A stretch of 64,000 nt of DNA from Cichorium intybus (GCA_023525715.1 CM042011.1:1873501-1937500), one strand, 5' to 3'. Shown: positions 1-12,370, numbered from the stretch's first letter. The notes: generated from the sequence alone by a model not told the origin. Numbers and translations are program-made.

Positions 1-598
1 TGCAATATTTTTACTTATTTATTTAAAGATATGTTAAATTATGTTATTTTTTATCACAAGTTAAAAGAGTAAAATAAAAAATTATAGTTGACATAGTTAA
101 ATACACAAATAGATTAAAAAATTAAAATTATATTCAAATATTTATAACCTCTAAATCATTATAATTGTCACGTAGTTATTTTATTTGAATATCCTACAAA
201 TTTTCAAATGCTTTAGTATCAATAACTTTTAATTAATAAGTAGTAGGTTTTAAATGTCATTTTTTTAGTTTTTTCTAATTATAATAAGTGGTTGTAACAA
301 ACAATAATAATCGTTGATATTTTAAGTAATCATCATGATCGAAATTAAAATATTATCAAATAAGTAACTCTTAAATTAATTAATCATAACAATAGTTCAA
401 AGTAACATTAAATAAAAAATTATGCTTAATTTAATTAATACACAGTCGCGGATAAAGCTCATTGAGTAATATTAATCAAAATAGTTATAATTTTATATAT
501 CAACTCAGTGTTAGGATTATTATCGCATATTTAATGTCAATGACATAATCATTTTCAACAACGTATTTGTTAACAATTTAATTACACGATTTTCACTT
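1..598. other. AT-rich sequence without a recognisable gene
   Basis: The stretch is very AT-rich, with many short poly-A/T runs and no open frame that reads like a known protein. It may be the inside of the Helitron-like element whose 3' end follows at 599-623. No 5' TC terminus could be fixed inside the window, so its left limit is unknown. Confidence 0.4.
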
Positions 599-845
<247 letters not shown>

Positions 846-1018
846 CACACACGCACACTCACACACACAGGTAGAGGTTCAGTTGAGACCAATGAGTTCG
901 TGAGACAAAAAGACCAATTTTCAACCTTTGATAAAAGTTGATTTCTTGCGACTAAATATGAAATGTCATTAGGGCTAGTTATACGCTTAATTAGATTACT
1001 AATGGTGTTTGTGAAGTT

Positions 1019-1545
1019 TCATCAACAATTGATGAGATCAATCATCAATTGACGAGATCGATCATCAATTGATGTCAATTTCAGCAATTTCAAGCTTTAA
1101 TTTCTACAATTGAGATCGATTTTCAACACTTCGAGACTTTGATTTCAATAATCAAACATCTATTTCAATGTTTGGTTTTTATTGTTCATTCAAGTAATAC
1201 AAATTCAATATGTATGATTTAGAGATTACTCAAAACCAAAAGTAATTAACTTTTTGAGTTTTTTTTTATTTTATTTGTTTGATCCTAGTCGTCATTTGAA
1301 TCACAATTTTTGTTTCAGTTTGTCAAAATTTTAGTTGATGAATATTACAGCAATCGATCATGAGTTCATATCTTGTTCGACAAGGTTCATCAGCAATTGA
1401 TGAGATTGATCATCAATCGACGTCAATTTCACCGGTTTTAAACTTCAAATTCTACAATTTAGATTGATTTTCAACAATTTGAATATTTGATTTCAGCAAT
1501 CAATCATCTATTTCAAGGGTTGTTTTTTATTGTTCATTCAGTTAA
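1019..1545. repeat. Direct repeat of about 160 bp containing a 20-bp minisatellite
   Basis: The segment 1019-1195 recurs in diverged form at about 1385-1545. Both begin with tandem copies of a unit built on ATCATCAATTGATGAG and end in TTTTTATTGTTCATTCA. The repeated unit is itself partly palindromic (CAATTG core). No coding potential is apparent. It is probably part of an unidentified element. Confidence 0.6.
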
Positions 1546-2466
1546 TGATTTGGTTGTTTTATGATTATTTTCGTATGAATGCATATAATTTTGATCAAAG
1601 TATTATTCATTTTCTTTTTGTTACCTTATCTATTGTATTCTCTTAAACATTACATGCATTCCAACTCTTTGAAAAAAATATTGAATGAACAAATAGTGCA
1701 ATGTATCACTCCCTCCTTCTTATTATTAAAGTCCTCTGTATAATTTAAATATATTAGTCATAATTGATGCTAAAAAAGTCTTGAATGTTTACTTTTGTAT
1801 GCAGATTTATTTTGATTTGTGTTTACATTGTGTGTTTTATGATCAATTACGTTACAATGTTACATTATTCCGATATGTTATAAATTACATTACTATGACA
1901 CATTGGCTTCAATTTTCAAATGTTTTGATTATATGATTCATACTCGATTCTAACAAATCTTTCATTTTTGGTTGCAGATAAAATGTTCAACGAAGAAAAT
2001 GTTCAATTTGGTAAGGATAATTCAAAATTTCATTAAAATGAAGAAAACGATAAATGCGATTCAGATGATTCAAATATTCTTCATACCGAAGAAAATGAAT
2101 CGGAAATACAAGGAAATTATTTTGATTAGATGTCAAAGGTATTCTAAAATCAATCTATTAGAATACCTTAACGTTATCTAGCAGAATATTGTACGTATAA
2201 ACATAAATTTGGTGCTATTAACATTAGAGATATAATTAATCTATGTGAATATCATACGAATATATTTTAATTATTACAACAACATTCTATAAAGGTCGTT
2301 TTTATTTAAAATTATGAATACTCTATAAACATATTGTATTATTCTATTAGAATAATCTACAATACAAAATGTTTTATAACATTATTCTAATAGAATATTG
2401 TACATATAAACATAATTTTGATTCATTTAACTTTAGATATAATATTTATTTAAGTTGTATATTCTT
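1546..2466. other. AT-rich sequence; possible degraded coding traces
   Basis: Mostly AT-rich. From about 1983 to 2135 a frame rich in Asn, Glu and Asp can be read, with two stops. It could be an acidic N-terminal part of the FAR1-like remnant that follows, but it has no recognisable motif. I see nothing else that can be supported. Confidence 0.25.
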
Positions 2467-2576
2467 TTTGGCTGGTCAAAGTGATAATGTTGCAGCAAAA
2501 CCTCAATCTTGCAAAAAATTTATTGGAGGTAATGGTTCTTTAGCTTGGATTCCAGAAGTTGATTGTAGTTTAATAC

Positions 2577-5500
2577 TGTAACATCCGTGTTTTGGGCCTA
2601 GGAGTTTTTGGCTTAAACCGACAAATAAAATATATTTTGTAAATAAAGAAAACAAAAAAATAAATAAATTTAACATTTTATTATATTTTTATATTGTGAA
2701 TCAATGAGCAAATAATGTTTAAAAGGATGACATAAAGTATTAAATCTAATTGTAAACCAAAGATAATGAATTTTGACAAAAGGACTAAAAGCGTCAATTT
2801 GGCCAAACTTACCTTAAGTATATTTGACTAGTCATGGATGTGGAAAATTAGAAATATTATGAAGGAATTGACCTAGAACTTAGAGTAAGTTAAATAAGTC
2901 ATTAAGTTTATATTAATGATCATATAGTGAAGAATTTTAGTGTAAGGGACCATTTATGTCAATTTGGGAAACTAAGGGTTAGTGTTGACCTAGTCAATGA
3001 CTCAAGTGAAATAAATATTTATATTTGGGGCAATTGTATGAATATGGAGACTTCTAGTTAGAAGAATGGACTTTTGGGGTGTTCGGTGAAGAAAGATCAA
3101 CTATGGGGACTAATGTTGCAAAGTTGTGAAAGATATCAAGTTTTTGATGGGGGTTTTCCCCATTTCAGCCTCATTCACGTTTTTGAGAGAATGAGAGGAG
3201 GGAGATGGCGATTTCTAAGGATTCCAAGAAGAATAGTGTTTGTTCTTGAAGATTTATCATATATTTAAAGTTCCTAGCCAATCAAAGGTATAACCCCTTC
3301 TTTTTCTAGCTTGTAAACCCATTTTTGGGTGGGGTTTTTATGTCAATCCGAAATTGGTAATTAGGGGAGGAAATCCTAGGATCCCAAGTGTTAGTTTATG
3401 ATTCTAGTTCATGTTTTGATCAACATCCAATCCATGGATGCTCTAGATCTAATTACTTGATTAATTTGGGTGTTATGAACCCTAGAAATTGGGGATTTGA
3501 TTATTTGTTGGGGAATCTAGAAATTTATGGGTGAATATGGTGGTTTTGGATGAGGGGATTCATTTCTAATGATTCCCTAAGGATTCCAACCTTTGATTTG
3601 TAGTCTTAAACCTTGAATCACTAGAATATGGGAATTGGGTGTTGAAATGGGTTTTATTCAAGTATATGATGAATGGATATTTTGTTTAATAGATGAAGGA
3701 GTTTAATGCATCAATTTGGAAGTAATATTGGAGTAAGGATCATTTCCCAATGATTCCATGGAATGGAAGAAGGAATCTCCATTTGTAATCATCCATTGAT
3801 GGATTGGAATTGGGTATTCCATGGGTTTAATCATTTGGACCAATGATTGGAATTGGAGATTCCATGAGGCTATCTTCTTTGGAGTTTGGGTGGGAATGAT
3901 TCTCTTAAGAGATGATCTTGGTTAAGGACTTGATGGTGTTAGGTATAATGATTGACTTGGAACATAGTTCATGAATAACTTGTTAAGAGATAAGAACTTG
4001 AATTGTGATTTCCATTGGTTTAAGTCATGAACACTTGGATTGGGAGTTGAATGCTTGTAAATGAGTTATTAAATATGTATTTTCATGTATAATTGGTCTT
4101 GGGTTGATTTGGAGCTTCAATTAGGTCAAAAGGGGGTTAAAATGACCAAAAACCAAGCTACTGCACAACGTACAGGACCCGTGTGCTAATACACGACCCG
4201 TGTAGGGTCTCTGGGGCTTCGGATCAGTTTTGCCTTGGGTTCTACACGACCCGTGTAAGGCTACACGACCCGTGTAGCTGGGTCTGGCCAAAATTGTCAG
4301 TTTTTGGGTTTTGAGCTTTATGGTTTGGGCTTTGGGTCCTTGTTTTAATGCCAATCTTTGGGGATGCTTTAACTAAGATTTTCCTTATATTAAAGAGTCA
4401 AGGACTTCATTTTTGATGGTTAATGATGGTTCCTTCTTAGTTATAAAGAAGTAAGTATAGTACGACTTTTAGATGAATCGAGGATGACATCTTCCGTTAT
4501 TGTATTGTAGGAAGGAGATATGTTGTTATGACTTGGAGGTGAGACTAAGGACTTGAGCTAGCACTCAACTAAGATGATTTGATGGATGAGATGATGTCTA
4601 GGAGCACCTCCAAATGCATCAAACCTTGTGTGGAGTTAGTTTGACTCGTCAGTTGACCTTGGGTGAGTTTACCGGGAGTACACATCCCAACTATTATCTT
4701 TTGTGTGTGTTATCAAATACTTTTCATGCATGATATTATGTACAATCTATTATATGATTACTACTTGTGCATTGCATGAAAATGAGTTTCTAAAGATGGT
4801 TTTAAATAAAGATGATAATGATGTTTTGAAAGATGTTTTTGAGCATCCTATTTGTGCATTGCAAGGCATATAGGATGAGATTGACCGTGTGAGCCCTTGA
4901 GACCGAGTTTTGCCCTTTTCTCATTTAAAGAGGGTGAGTATGAGTATGAGTTTGACCCTTTTCTCAATTAAAGAGGGCGAGTATGAGTTTTACCCTTCTC
5001 TAAAATAAAGAGGGTGAGGAGAGTTTGTTCCCGACAATAAGGAACCGCATGAGGGAGTCGCCAACCCTCATGGGGCTAGTGTGATGGCCACTGGTCCTAG
5101 TTTAACCTATACGGGGATCAAGTGACATGCTTTGTGCGTGTCATTTGTGAACTTAGGTAGGTGCCATTGAGGTGAGTTGGAGTTTTATGAGATGGACATG
5201 GGTTTCGGATAGTTGCATCATGCTTTGCATTTGCATATCATAACTATCTATTTTGATTAAACCTTTATGATGTCTTAAATAACTTTTGAAGTGTGTGTTA
5301 AAACTATTTTTGGGGGGTTTGTCCCGAGTGTGGTAGTTCACTACTCACTCGAAATGGGTCAACCTCGGGTAAATTCACTAGGCATTTCAATTGTCTAACT
5401 TATTTCATGTGTACTCGGGTTGAGGAGTTTATATGACTTAGAAAGAGCTGGATGTTTAGAAGGCCACGGTTTGTGTGGTATCATTTGAGCTGTATAATGG

Positions 5501-5761
5501 TATTTGAATTGTTACAACCTCGCTATTTTATAAACTAAAATGTTTTATCTTAAATGGGACCAAATGACTTTTCCGCAACTTGAACTTTGAACGATTTCTT
5601 ATCAAACCCAATGTGTTTTAAAACGGTTTTTGAATGAAATTTACATCTTTTTGAAGATGTTGAGATTAAGGTTTTTCACTAAAAGGGGATTTTTGAACAA
5701 TGATGATAATATGTTGGTTTTAAAAGGTATTTTGTGAAAATCCTTAAGCGATGGTGTTTCA
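2577..5761 (+). mobile_element. Solo LTR of a Ty3/gypsy (Tekay/Del-like) retrotransposon
   Basis: The 3185-bp segment starts TGTAACATCC, ends TTTCA, and is flanked by a perfect 5-bp duplication AATAC (2572-2576 and 5762-5766). No gag, pol, primer-binding site or polypurine tract lies inside, and there is no second LTR, so this is a solo LTR left by LTR-LTR recombination. The long LTR and the TGTAACATCC start are common in plant chromovirus-type elements; the lineage is inferred. It interrupts a FAR1-like remnant. Tandem palindromes occur at 4157-4285, and a C/T-rich spacer with three similar reiterations lies at 4910-5020. Confidence 0.85.
4157..4285. repeat. Cluster of palindromic ACACGACCCGTGT units in the LTR
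   Basis: Within the solo LTR a unit close to TACACGACCCGTGTA occurs at least three times (near 4189, 4242 and 4263), plus a weaker relative near 4168. Each unit is an inverted repeat and could form a hairpin or bind a dimeric protein. Similar but unrelated palindrome clusters occur at 5956-6101 and in the Athila-like LTRs. Confidence 0.7.
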
Positions 5762-5829
5762 AATACCTGATATCAACACAAGTTTTATAGATATTGATGA
5801 TGGTATTAAATGGTATAAAGAATACACAA

Positions 5830-6577
5830 CAAGATGAAAAGAACTTAGAATAATTCAAATGGCGGTTCTTCTAAAAATGTTGACAATGTTGCATACAAAG
5901 CTTTTTCCATTGTTGATCAGCATGAAAATCTAGGGTTTTGGCCTAAACAGGGCAATTAGCGTCGCTAATACCTAGATTAGCGTCGCTAATGAGGATCGTA
6001 CAAACCCACTAGACAGCTGGCAAACATAGCGTCACGAAAAAGCACATAACGTCACTAAGCAACATTAGCGTCACTAATGTGCTTATTAGCGGCGCTAATG
6101 GCCCTTCTTTACTTTTTTTTCCATATTTTGCTCCTTTAGTCCGTGAACTTTGACTTTTTAAAAACTCGAAGCTTGACTTCTCGGGATTAAGGTTTTACAA
6201 ATTATCATTGATGTGACAAAACCATTTCTTCAAATATTAATATTTGAATAGCGAAATCTTCAACAACATGAAGTATTTTTGTGAGAAAATACTATTAAGA
6301 TTACTATTATCTCAAGAAAAATCTACATTGAAATATCTGAATCATAAACTCGTCAACCATATAAAATGTTTCTGAGAAAAATACTACTAATATAGCTTCA
6401 TATATAATGAGAGGAATGAAAATGTTTTGAAAAATTATAAGTATATGATATGTATTGTGATGAGATATTTATAGTTGATAAATGATATTTATAGCTAATC
6501 ATTCATATTCAGATTAGATATAATGCTATTAGGTTGTGTATGATAAGTTACTATTTTTACCAAAGATTTTTACTTTT
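5830..6577. other. Non-coding stretch with ATTAGCGTCGCTAAT palindromes
   Basis: No gene is recognisable. From 5956 to 6101 there are at least four copies of a 15-bp palindrome (ATTAGCGTCGCTAAT and variants with A or G in place of one base), plus two truncated units reading AACGTCACT or AGCGTCACG. The rest is AT-rich. The context suggests part of another LTR or of the Helitron-like element ending at 6602. Confidence 0.55.
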
Positions 6578-6602
6578 GCGCAACGCGCGGGCATACGTCT
6601 AG
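6578..6602 (+). mobile_element. Helitron-like 3' terminus
   Basis: The hairpin GCGCAACGCGC (6578-6588) is followed by CTAG at 6599-6602 and then T. It matches the terminus at 599-623 almost base for base through the hairpin and up to CTAGTAT. If it is a Helitron, the DNA upstream, including the FAR1-like remnant, could be its cargo; the 5' TC end was not identified. Confidence 0.5.
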
Positions 6603-7440
6603 TATTATTGTATTCATGGGTGTTTTAGATTGCTTATTTGAAGTGTTTGTTGAGTTCTTACGAGTTGCTACTGGTAATAAGTTTTTTTTAGTGTTTGAAT
6701 TAGAGAATAGTAAAAGCACATATTGACTTAAATAAAAAGTTTTCTTGAATAACTTATTTCATTATTACACATTAAATAAGTATTTGTCAATCACTAAAAA
6801 TAATTTATCAACTTATTTTGTTTCAATATTGAATAAGTTAATCTAAATACTTTTGTTAAAATTTTGTTTTCAAATCGGGTAAGTTAATAAGAACTTTTAC
6901 CAAAAAGCATAAATTGTTTTAAATATGCAATCTCAAACACTCCCTCACAATATTTTAGAAAAATGTTTTTTTATTATTTTTATTTTCGAAAAGACCATTG
7001 AAAAGTCTTTTTGTTTTCTAAAAAATATTTGCAATCGGATGAGAGTTTTTTACCAGCTAAAATCTTATCCTGGTTTTTTGTCCTTCTAAAAGTCATGTCT
7101 TTTTTTCATAAATAAGATCAAATTTTAGGCCATTTTCTAACAATTTCACCTATAAAAAATGAAAATATTCACAAATATTTTTTTCTCAAAAGGCCACAAA
7201 TTTTCCAATTAAATTAAATAAATCGGAATTAGAAAGGTTAAAGAGCAATCAATGACACTAATGAATTGATTGCATAACTTCCTATTGAATTGTCTTTCTC
7301 AAACACAAACGTATATAATAGGTGTCACTAACCCATTGCTTAAAGACATTGAATAAGGTAATTAATGTGGAGAAACTCCATTTTTTTCATTTATGACAAT
7401 CTTTAACATCATTTGTTTTTTTTTTTTGTTTTTTTGTTTT
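6603..7440. other. AT-rich intergenic DNA
   Basis: Upstream region of the small secreted peptide gene. It contains several T-rich runs (notably near 7410-7442) and no coding frame that can be supported. Confidence 0.5.
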
Positions 7441-7471
7441 TTTTGAACAGCTAACATCATTTGTTAACATC

Positions 7472-7479
7472 TATAAATA
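7472..7479 (+). promoter_or_regulatory. TATA box of the cysteine-rich peptide gene
   Basis: TATAAATA lies 254 bp upstream of the ATG at 7733. About 171 bp of that distance is a MITE at 7522-7692; without it the TATA-to-ATG distance would be near 75 bp, normal for a plant gene. This supports the box as the original core promoter. Confidence 0.6.
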
Positions 7480-7521
7480 CGCTGCATACACTTTCGAAAA
7501 CTCATATACATCTTTATTTTT

Positions 7522-7692
7522 GGGTGCTACTAAAGATACACCCTAGATACACATTTAATAAAAGTCAAAGCATTTTCAACCAATCATATTTGATTTTTCC
7601 AGAAAATAATGCAATATCAACAAATAGAAAACCATTGACTTAGAAAAGGGTTGTATTTTTAGTGAAATAGAGGTGTATTTTTGGCAATTCCC
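7522..7692. mobile_element. 171-bp MITE in the leader of the peptide gene
   Basis: Imperfect terminal inverted repeats (GGGTGCTACTAAAGATACACC on the left; GGTGTATTTTTGGCAATTCCC on the right) are flanked by an identical 8-bp sequence TTATTTTT (7514-7521 and 7693-7700). The 8-bp duplication would fit hAT; a 9-bp Mutator duplication cannot be excluded because of the T-run. The element sits between the TATA box and the start codon, so it would be transcribed in the 5' leader or would shift the start site. Confidence 0.65.
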
Positions 7693-7732
7693 TTATTTTT
7701 GTATCTCTATAGTTGGTCTATTTTGAGCAATC

Positions 7733-8014
7733 ATGAAGTCTATTGGTCTTCTAGTTACTGTCATGGTCATGTTGACATTGTTAGCAGGAAAAGTATATTC
7801 ACAATACAAGGATTGTAATATTCATGATATTGATGATTGCTTTTTAGCATTAGAAAATCCTAATATACCACCAACCAAAAAGTGTTGTGATGAATTCAGA
7901 CAACATATAGATTGTATTTGTTTTTACAAACAATTTTACTTCAAAATAGGCGACACTGTTCGTGATGGTTGCCATATCGATTGGAATGTTATTTGTCCCT
8001 TATTCTCTAAATAG
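7733..8014 (+). CDS. Secreted eight-cysteine peptide, ECA1/prolamin-like family
   Basis: Intact single-exon frame of 93 residues. Residues 1-23 form a signal peptide (hydrophobic LLVTVMVMLTLLAG followed by a small-residue cleavage site near VYS). The mature part has eight cysteines at 28, 36, 51, 52, 61, 63, 80 and 88: a C..C..CC..CxC..C..C pattern. This is the eight-cysteine motif of lipid-transfer/prolamin-type proteins, and the short acidic form best fits the plant ECA1 gametogenesis-related (Prolamin_like) family, whose known members are secreted by egg or synergid cells. Function here is inferred only from the family. The ATG is the first after the TATA box, apart from upstream ATGs contributed by the MITE. 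It could also be an atypical nonspecific lipid-transfer protein. Confidence 0.8.
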   Translation: MKSIGLLVTVMVMLTLLAGKVYSQYKDCNIHDIDDCFLALENPNIPPTKKCCDEFRQHIDCICFYKQFYFKIGDTVRDGCHIDWNVICPLFSK

Positions 8015-8841
8015 TTGATAGCTAGGTTGAGTATCGAAACAAATTGTCTACATAGAGATTATATATAAATGACTTTTGTGTTTATAAGGCTATATTGAAC
8101 CATATATTTCTTTTTCAAGTTTCTTATCTTTAATAATATTCTTCTTTTATGTTTTACATCCTATTTACTCTTACTATACTTTGTTGTACATTCATGAGTT
8201 CGATGATTTGATCCAGGTGTACAAGTGCATGCCTACTTAAAAAAACATAAACATTCTTTCAGTTGTCGTGCAAAACAACCATCATAAAACTAAACTATTT
8301 TCCAAGTACATAAAATGTAAAGTGGAAGTGTAACCATCATAAAACTAAACTGTTTTCCAAGTATGTAAGATACTAAGATTAAATGTAAAGTGGAAGTGTT
8401 ATAAAGAAAGACGAATTTAAGGAGAAATAGTCTTAAATATAAACATACAATATTATTAAATTATATAAATTATAAATTAAGTATGTACATACTTTACTTT
8501 CAAATAGGATAAGTTGATTAGTAAAAAAATCTATACCGGCAAATATTTTTATTGTTGCTTCCGTGATAAAAAAAAGAAGACTTTTAACGGTACTTTTTTG
8601 AAAGTGAAAGTGTTAAAGATAGCTGACATTAGTTTACATAGTCTTTAACAACTTTTTGTGGATTCATAATATGTTTGAAATCGGAATCGAATTTATTTCT
8701 TTCATCTAAGCATGGAAGTATGAAAAGAATAATTTGATATACCTTTTTAGAATTTTGTATATTATCATGTCATACAATTATAATTTATTTATAATCTACG
8801 TAACTAATTTAAAAGAACAATGTTTTTCTCTAGGTATATTC
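8015..8841. other. Downstream/intergenic region
   Basis: It contains the 3' region of the peptide gene. A short direct repeat of about 55 bp (8278-8337 and 8332-8396), built on ACCATCATAAAACTAAACT, is present. No other gene or complete element is recognisable. Confidence 0.5.
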
Positions 8842-9091
8842 TAGAGTAAATTGCATGAATGGTCCATGTGGTTTGAGGGAATTTGCATGTTTGGTTCCTA
8901 ACACTTTTTTTTTAACTCAGTCCGTCCTCATAGTTTGGTTTTGACGTTTTGTTGTGTTTGTAGTCCTTGCCAGACATAAAAAGACTATTTTGCCATTTTT
9001 TATTTCTTTTTTAATTTTTAATTATTTATTTATTATCTTCTAGATAAAAAAAGGAAATCCTCCTAAACCCAACCCACATTCAAACCCAATG

Positions 9092-9093
<2 letters not shown>

Positions 9094-9141
<48 letters not shown>
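9094..9141. repeat. (CT)n microsatellite
   Basis: About 20 CT units with one interruption, inside the Mutator-like element. The reading frames that cross it consist of Leu-Ser or Arg-Glu repeats and are not genes. Confidence 0.9.
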
Positions 9142-9419
9142 CTCCTTCTTGATCCATTGTTTCCAACTTTGCATCATCTCCAACCTGCAACCGCCATCAT
9201 CTAAACCCACCACCACATCTCTACACACAACCACCAATAACAGCCATCACCTACCACCACTTTCAACCCTTCAACCACCCTTGATCTCATCGATTGATCA
9301 CTAAGAACAACCACCTCCATACCCATCATCCATGCCATTGCCTCCAACCCCAACACCATGTATGTGTGTTTATGTATATTCATATAACAATCAATTGTAC
9401 AAACAATCATAACTTTTGG

Positions 9420-9483
<64 letters not shown>
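9420..9483. repeat. (AT)n microsatellite
   Basis: About 32 AT units inside the Mutator-like element, followed by a short GA-rich tail. Confidence 0.95.
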
Positions 9484-9487
<4 letters not shown>

Positions 9488-9885
9488 AGAGAAAAGAATA
9501 AAAAGATGGAGAGAAAAAACTAATTGTACAACTTAGTCTAAGTTTTAATAATGCAATGAATGTCACTCTATGTTATATTAAAAATGAGCTTGCTATTATA
9601 GTTTTGTGTCTTCCAAATTTGTATATTCCTCTTCCTTATTCAATATGCATACATGCATCCCAAAGTACAGTTCTGTATATTCCAAAGCAATCTTTTTATC
9701 CTTCTCATTCTCTAAACCTTAATAACCTTATCTACATATATTTATATATTAACCAATTAAATATAATAAGTACCAATAAATAACCTTAAGTTTAAAAAGC
9801 TTTTCAATTGTAATGATTTATTAGTTTAAAGTTCAAATCATAAGTTCACATAAATTAAAAAACTCTTTAGTTGTAGTGGGGGTTT

Positions 9886-11543
9886 CAAATGAAACGTTAG
9901 GGTTAGACGGTGCATTCATGAAAGGTCCCTACAGGCCAGGTGTTAAGTTTTGTATGATTAGATGAGAACAATGACATTTATCCATTAGCATACGCAATAA
10001 TTGAAGTGCAGACGAAAAGCTCGTGGTGATGGTTTTTAGAGTGCCTTGGGACTGGTTTATATATAGGTAAGAACACAAATTTCACGTTTATAAGTGATAG
10101 ACAAAAGGTATGCTTTTCCTTCAAACCAATTGTTAATTGTATAAGAACTAACAATCTGGTTGATCTAGGGATTAGTACCTACTATCGCCAAAGTGTTTCC
10201 TTTCGCTGAGTATAGGTACCGTGTGAGGCATGTGCTGGAGAATATGAAATTGCATTGGAAGGGGAAACCACTGAAGGAACACCTATGGAAATGTGCTCGA
10301 GCAATAACTGTTCCACATTTCAATAAAGCCATGTAAGAGTTCCAAAGTTACAACAAACATGCTTATGATTGGTTGAAATGCATTCCCCCAGAACATTAAA
10401 GTAGAAGTCATTTCTCAAGTACTTGCACGACTAACTACTATAAGTTATCAAAATTCTAAGAATTACGTATGTCTGAAAATATTAATTATTATGATTTGCT
10501 AGGGAGGGCACATTCTGATATATTTTTGAACAACTTGTGTGAGGTCTTCAATGTCAATATTGTAGATGGTAGGGACATACCAATTATCTCAACATTGAAA
10601 TTTATAAGGGAGTATATAATGAAAAAATTGTTACCGTACAATGTCTAATTGCTAAGTCCCAGGGTGTTTTAACTCCGACTGCTCAGGTCATATTGGAAAA
10701 AAAAAGATGACACTGTTAAATGCACTTGCATTTACAATGGCAATGTGAAGTTCCAAGTGTCAGGAGACTACTATGAGCAATTCGTAGTTGATATGGGTAT
10801 GAAGACATATACTTGCAGAAATTGGGAATTGACAGGTATACCCTGTAAACATGCAGTGATATCATTATGGCCAAGCAGATAATGGAGAAAAAGTACATCA
10901 ACAATAAGATCTTGTGCATCCTTGTTATACTTTAGAGAGTTGGAGAAAGATGTATAGTTGTACAATAAATCCGATCAATGGACCTGAAATGCGGCCTACC
11001 TTTGAATACCCTACAACCTTAGTGCCCCTAAACACCATAAACATGTTAAGATATTATTTCATTTTATCGTATATTACAAATTGTATTGGTTTGTACTAGA
11101 ATGCGTTTCACCTTCATTAGGTTGGAAGACCAAATGTGAAAAGAATAATGACTGATAGGGAAGAAGGAAGTCAACAAACTCAACCACCTGCCAAAGGCAC
11201 TAAGTTATCAAGAAAGTACATTACAATTACTTGTGGCAAATGTCACAACCCTGAACACAATTCCATATCATGCAAAGGCCAAGGAGGTGAGACACAAGAG
11301 GCCTGGACATCTTCAGAAAGGGCTGCGGGAGGTCGTGGTAGAGAGACAAGTATAAGTGCATTAGCAGGTATGGGTATGAGATCAAGCAGATGTGAAGGTG
11401 GTAAAGGAGGTGCAAGTGGAAGAAGAGTTGTAAGTGGTAGAGAAGGTGCAACTACAAGAGGATGGGGAGTTGGCTTTAGAGGTACAAGTGGTGGAGGAGG
11501 TGCAAGTGGCTTAGGAGGTGCAGGCGTATCCGGGGTTATCTAA
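9886..11543 (+). pseudogene. Mutator-like (MULE) transposase, broken
   Basis: Pieces appear in the expected order. LDGAFMKGPY carries the first acidic residue, then comes DENNDIYPLAYAIIE, and ISDRQK carries the second acidic residue. VFPFAEYRYRVRHVLENMK carries the third (E) and the H/N motif. SWIM finger ligands follow in YTCRNWELTGIPCKHA near 10,808-10,855. A C-terminal zinc knuckle, CGKCHNPEHNSISC, lies near 11,230, followed by a Gly/Arg/Ser-rich tail. The reading frame is interrupted by a TGA in SW*WFL, a TAA after FNKAM (near 10,332), frameshifts and possibly introns. It would have catalysed cut-and-paste transposition of the element at 8842-13,003. The N-terminal MuDR domain is not recognisable. 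Confidence 0.8.
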
Positions 11544-12370
11544 AAGTGTTTCAAGAGTTTTGACAAACATGTTATGTGTGGTTAACGTATGTTTGATATT
11601 CTGCAAAAAAGACATTACTATCGTGTGCTATTTATTTAAATTCGTGTTGTATGTGTTTGTATGCTAAGTTTGTTATTATGAAACAAGAACCGTTATGTTG
11701 TGTGATATTTAGATGAAGTGATGGTCTATGTTTTCCTAATGTACGTTTGGTAAGGTTTTGTAATATATATGAACTATGGTTTTAATGGTAATTAATATAT
11801 GTTGTACCACTTCTGATCACTAATTAATGTGTTAATAAGCGTGCATACCTATTGAATACACAAACTAAGGTGTTAACGAGCATGTGTATTTGTAACGATG
11901 TAAGTAATGTTAGAAAACAAAGACTGTCTACAATGTTCCCTACAATTTCTCTCTATAAAGTGAAGGGCTTAATAAGCGTATGTATCAATTGTCTGCACAA
12001 GTTAAGGTCTTATTAAGCATCCACTTGTGCTGTGCCTGTAAGTAAAGTTACATAACTCACGTGGATTTACTCATATGATGGCTTAACTTATAGAGTATGA
12101 ATAAAACTATAACAAAATCCAAACACATATTTAACTAATACATACACAAAAAACACAGATGCAAACATAGTAATATAACTATATGTTTATATATCCATAA
12201 ACCAAGTTCCTACATTACATTGTTGATACACCATACCACATCTACAAAGAACATCCATAAAATATCATTCCACAAAGCACTAATACTTACTAGCTAACCA
12301 TCACCAGAATACGGGTCTATAACAAACCCTCAAAAAATCCAAAAACCAAAACACTTCCACCACCTCCTTC

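Larger units (their letters stand above)
2467..5829 (+). pseudogene. FAR1/FRS-like gene remnant split by a solo LTR
   Basis: If the LTR at 2577-5761 and one copy of its AATAC duplication are removed, the frame reads ...AWIPEVDCSLI then PDINTSFIDIDDGIKWYKEY, followed by a stop. An acidic linker followed by a W-Y...Y segment at the start of the FAR1 DNA-binding region is typical of FAR1-related sequence proteins, which derive from Mutator transposases. Only about 60 codons survive, with no WRKY-GCM1 zinc ligands, transposase core or SWIM finger. This is a decayed fragment, and its assignment rests on short similarity. Confidence 0.4.

Noticed and set aside
4121..4354. 77-codon minus-strand frame with repeated TGRV.HGSC
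   Set aside because: It is created by the palindromic ACACGACCCGTGT units in the solo LTR.
11227..11451. Minus-strand frame rich in His, Leu and Tyr
   Set aside because: It is the reverse complement of the Gly/Arg-rich tail of the Mutator transposase.
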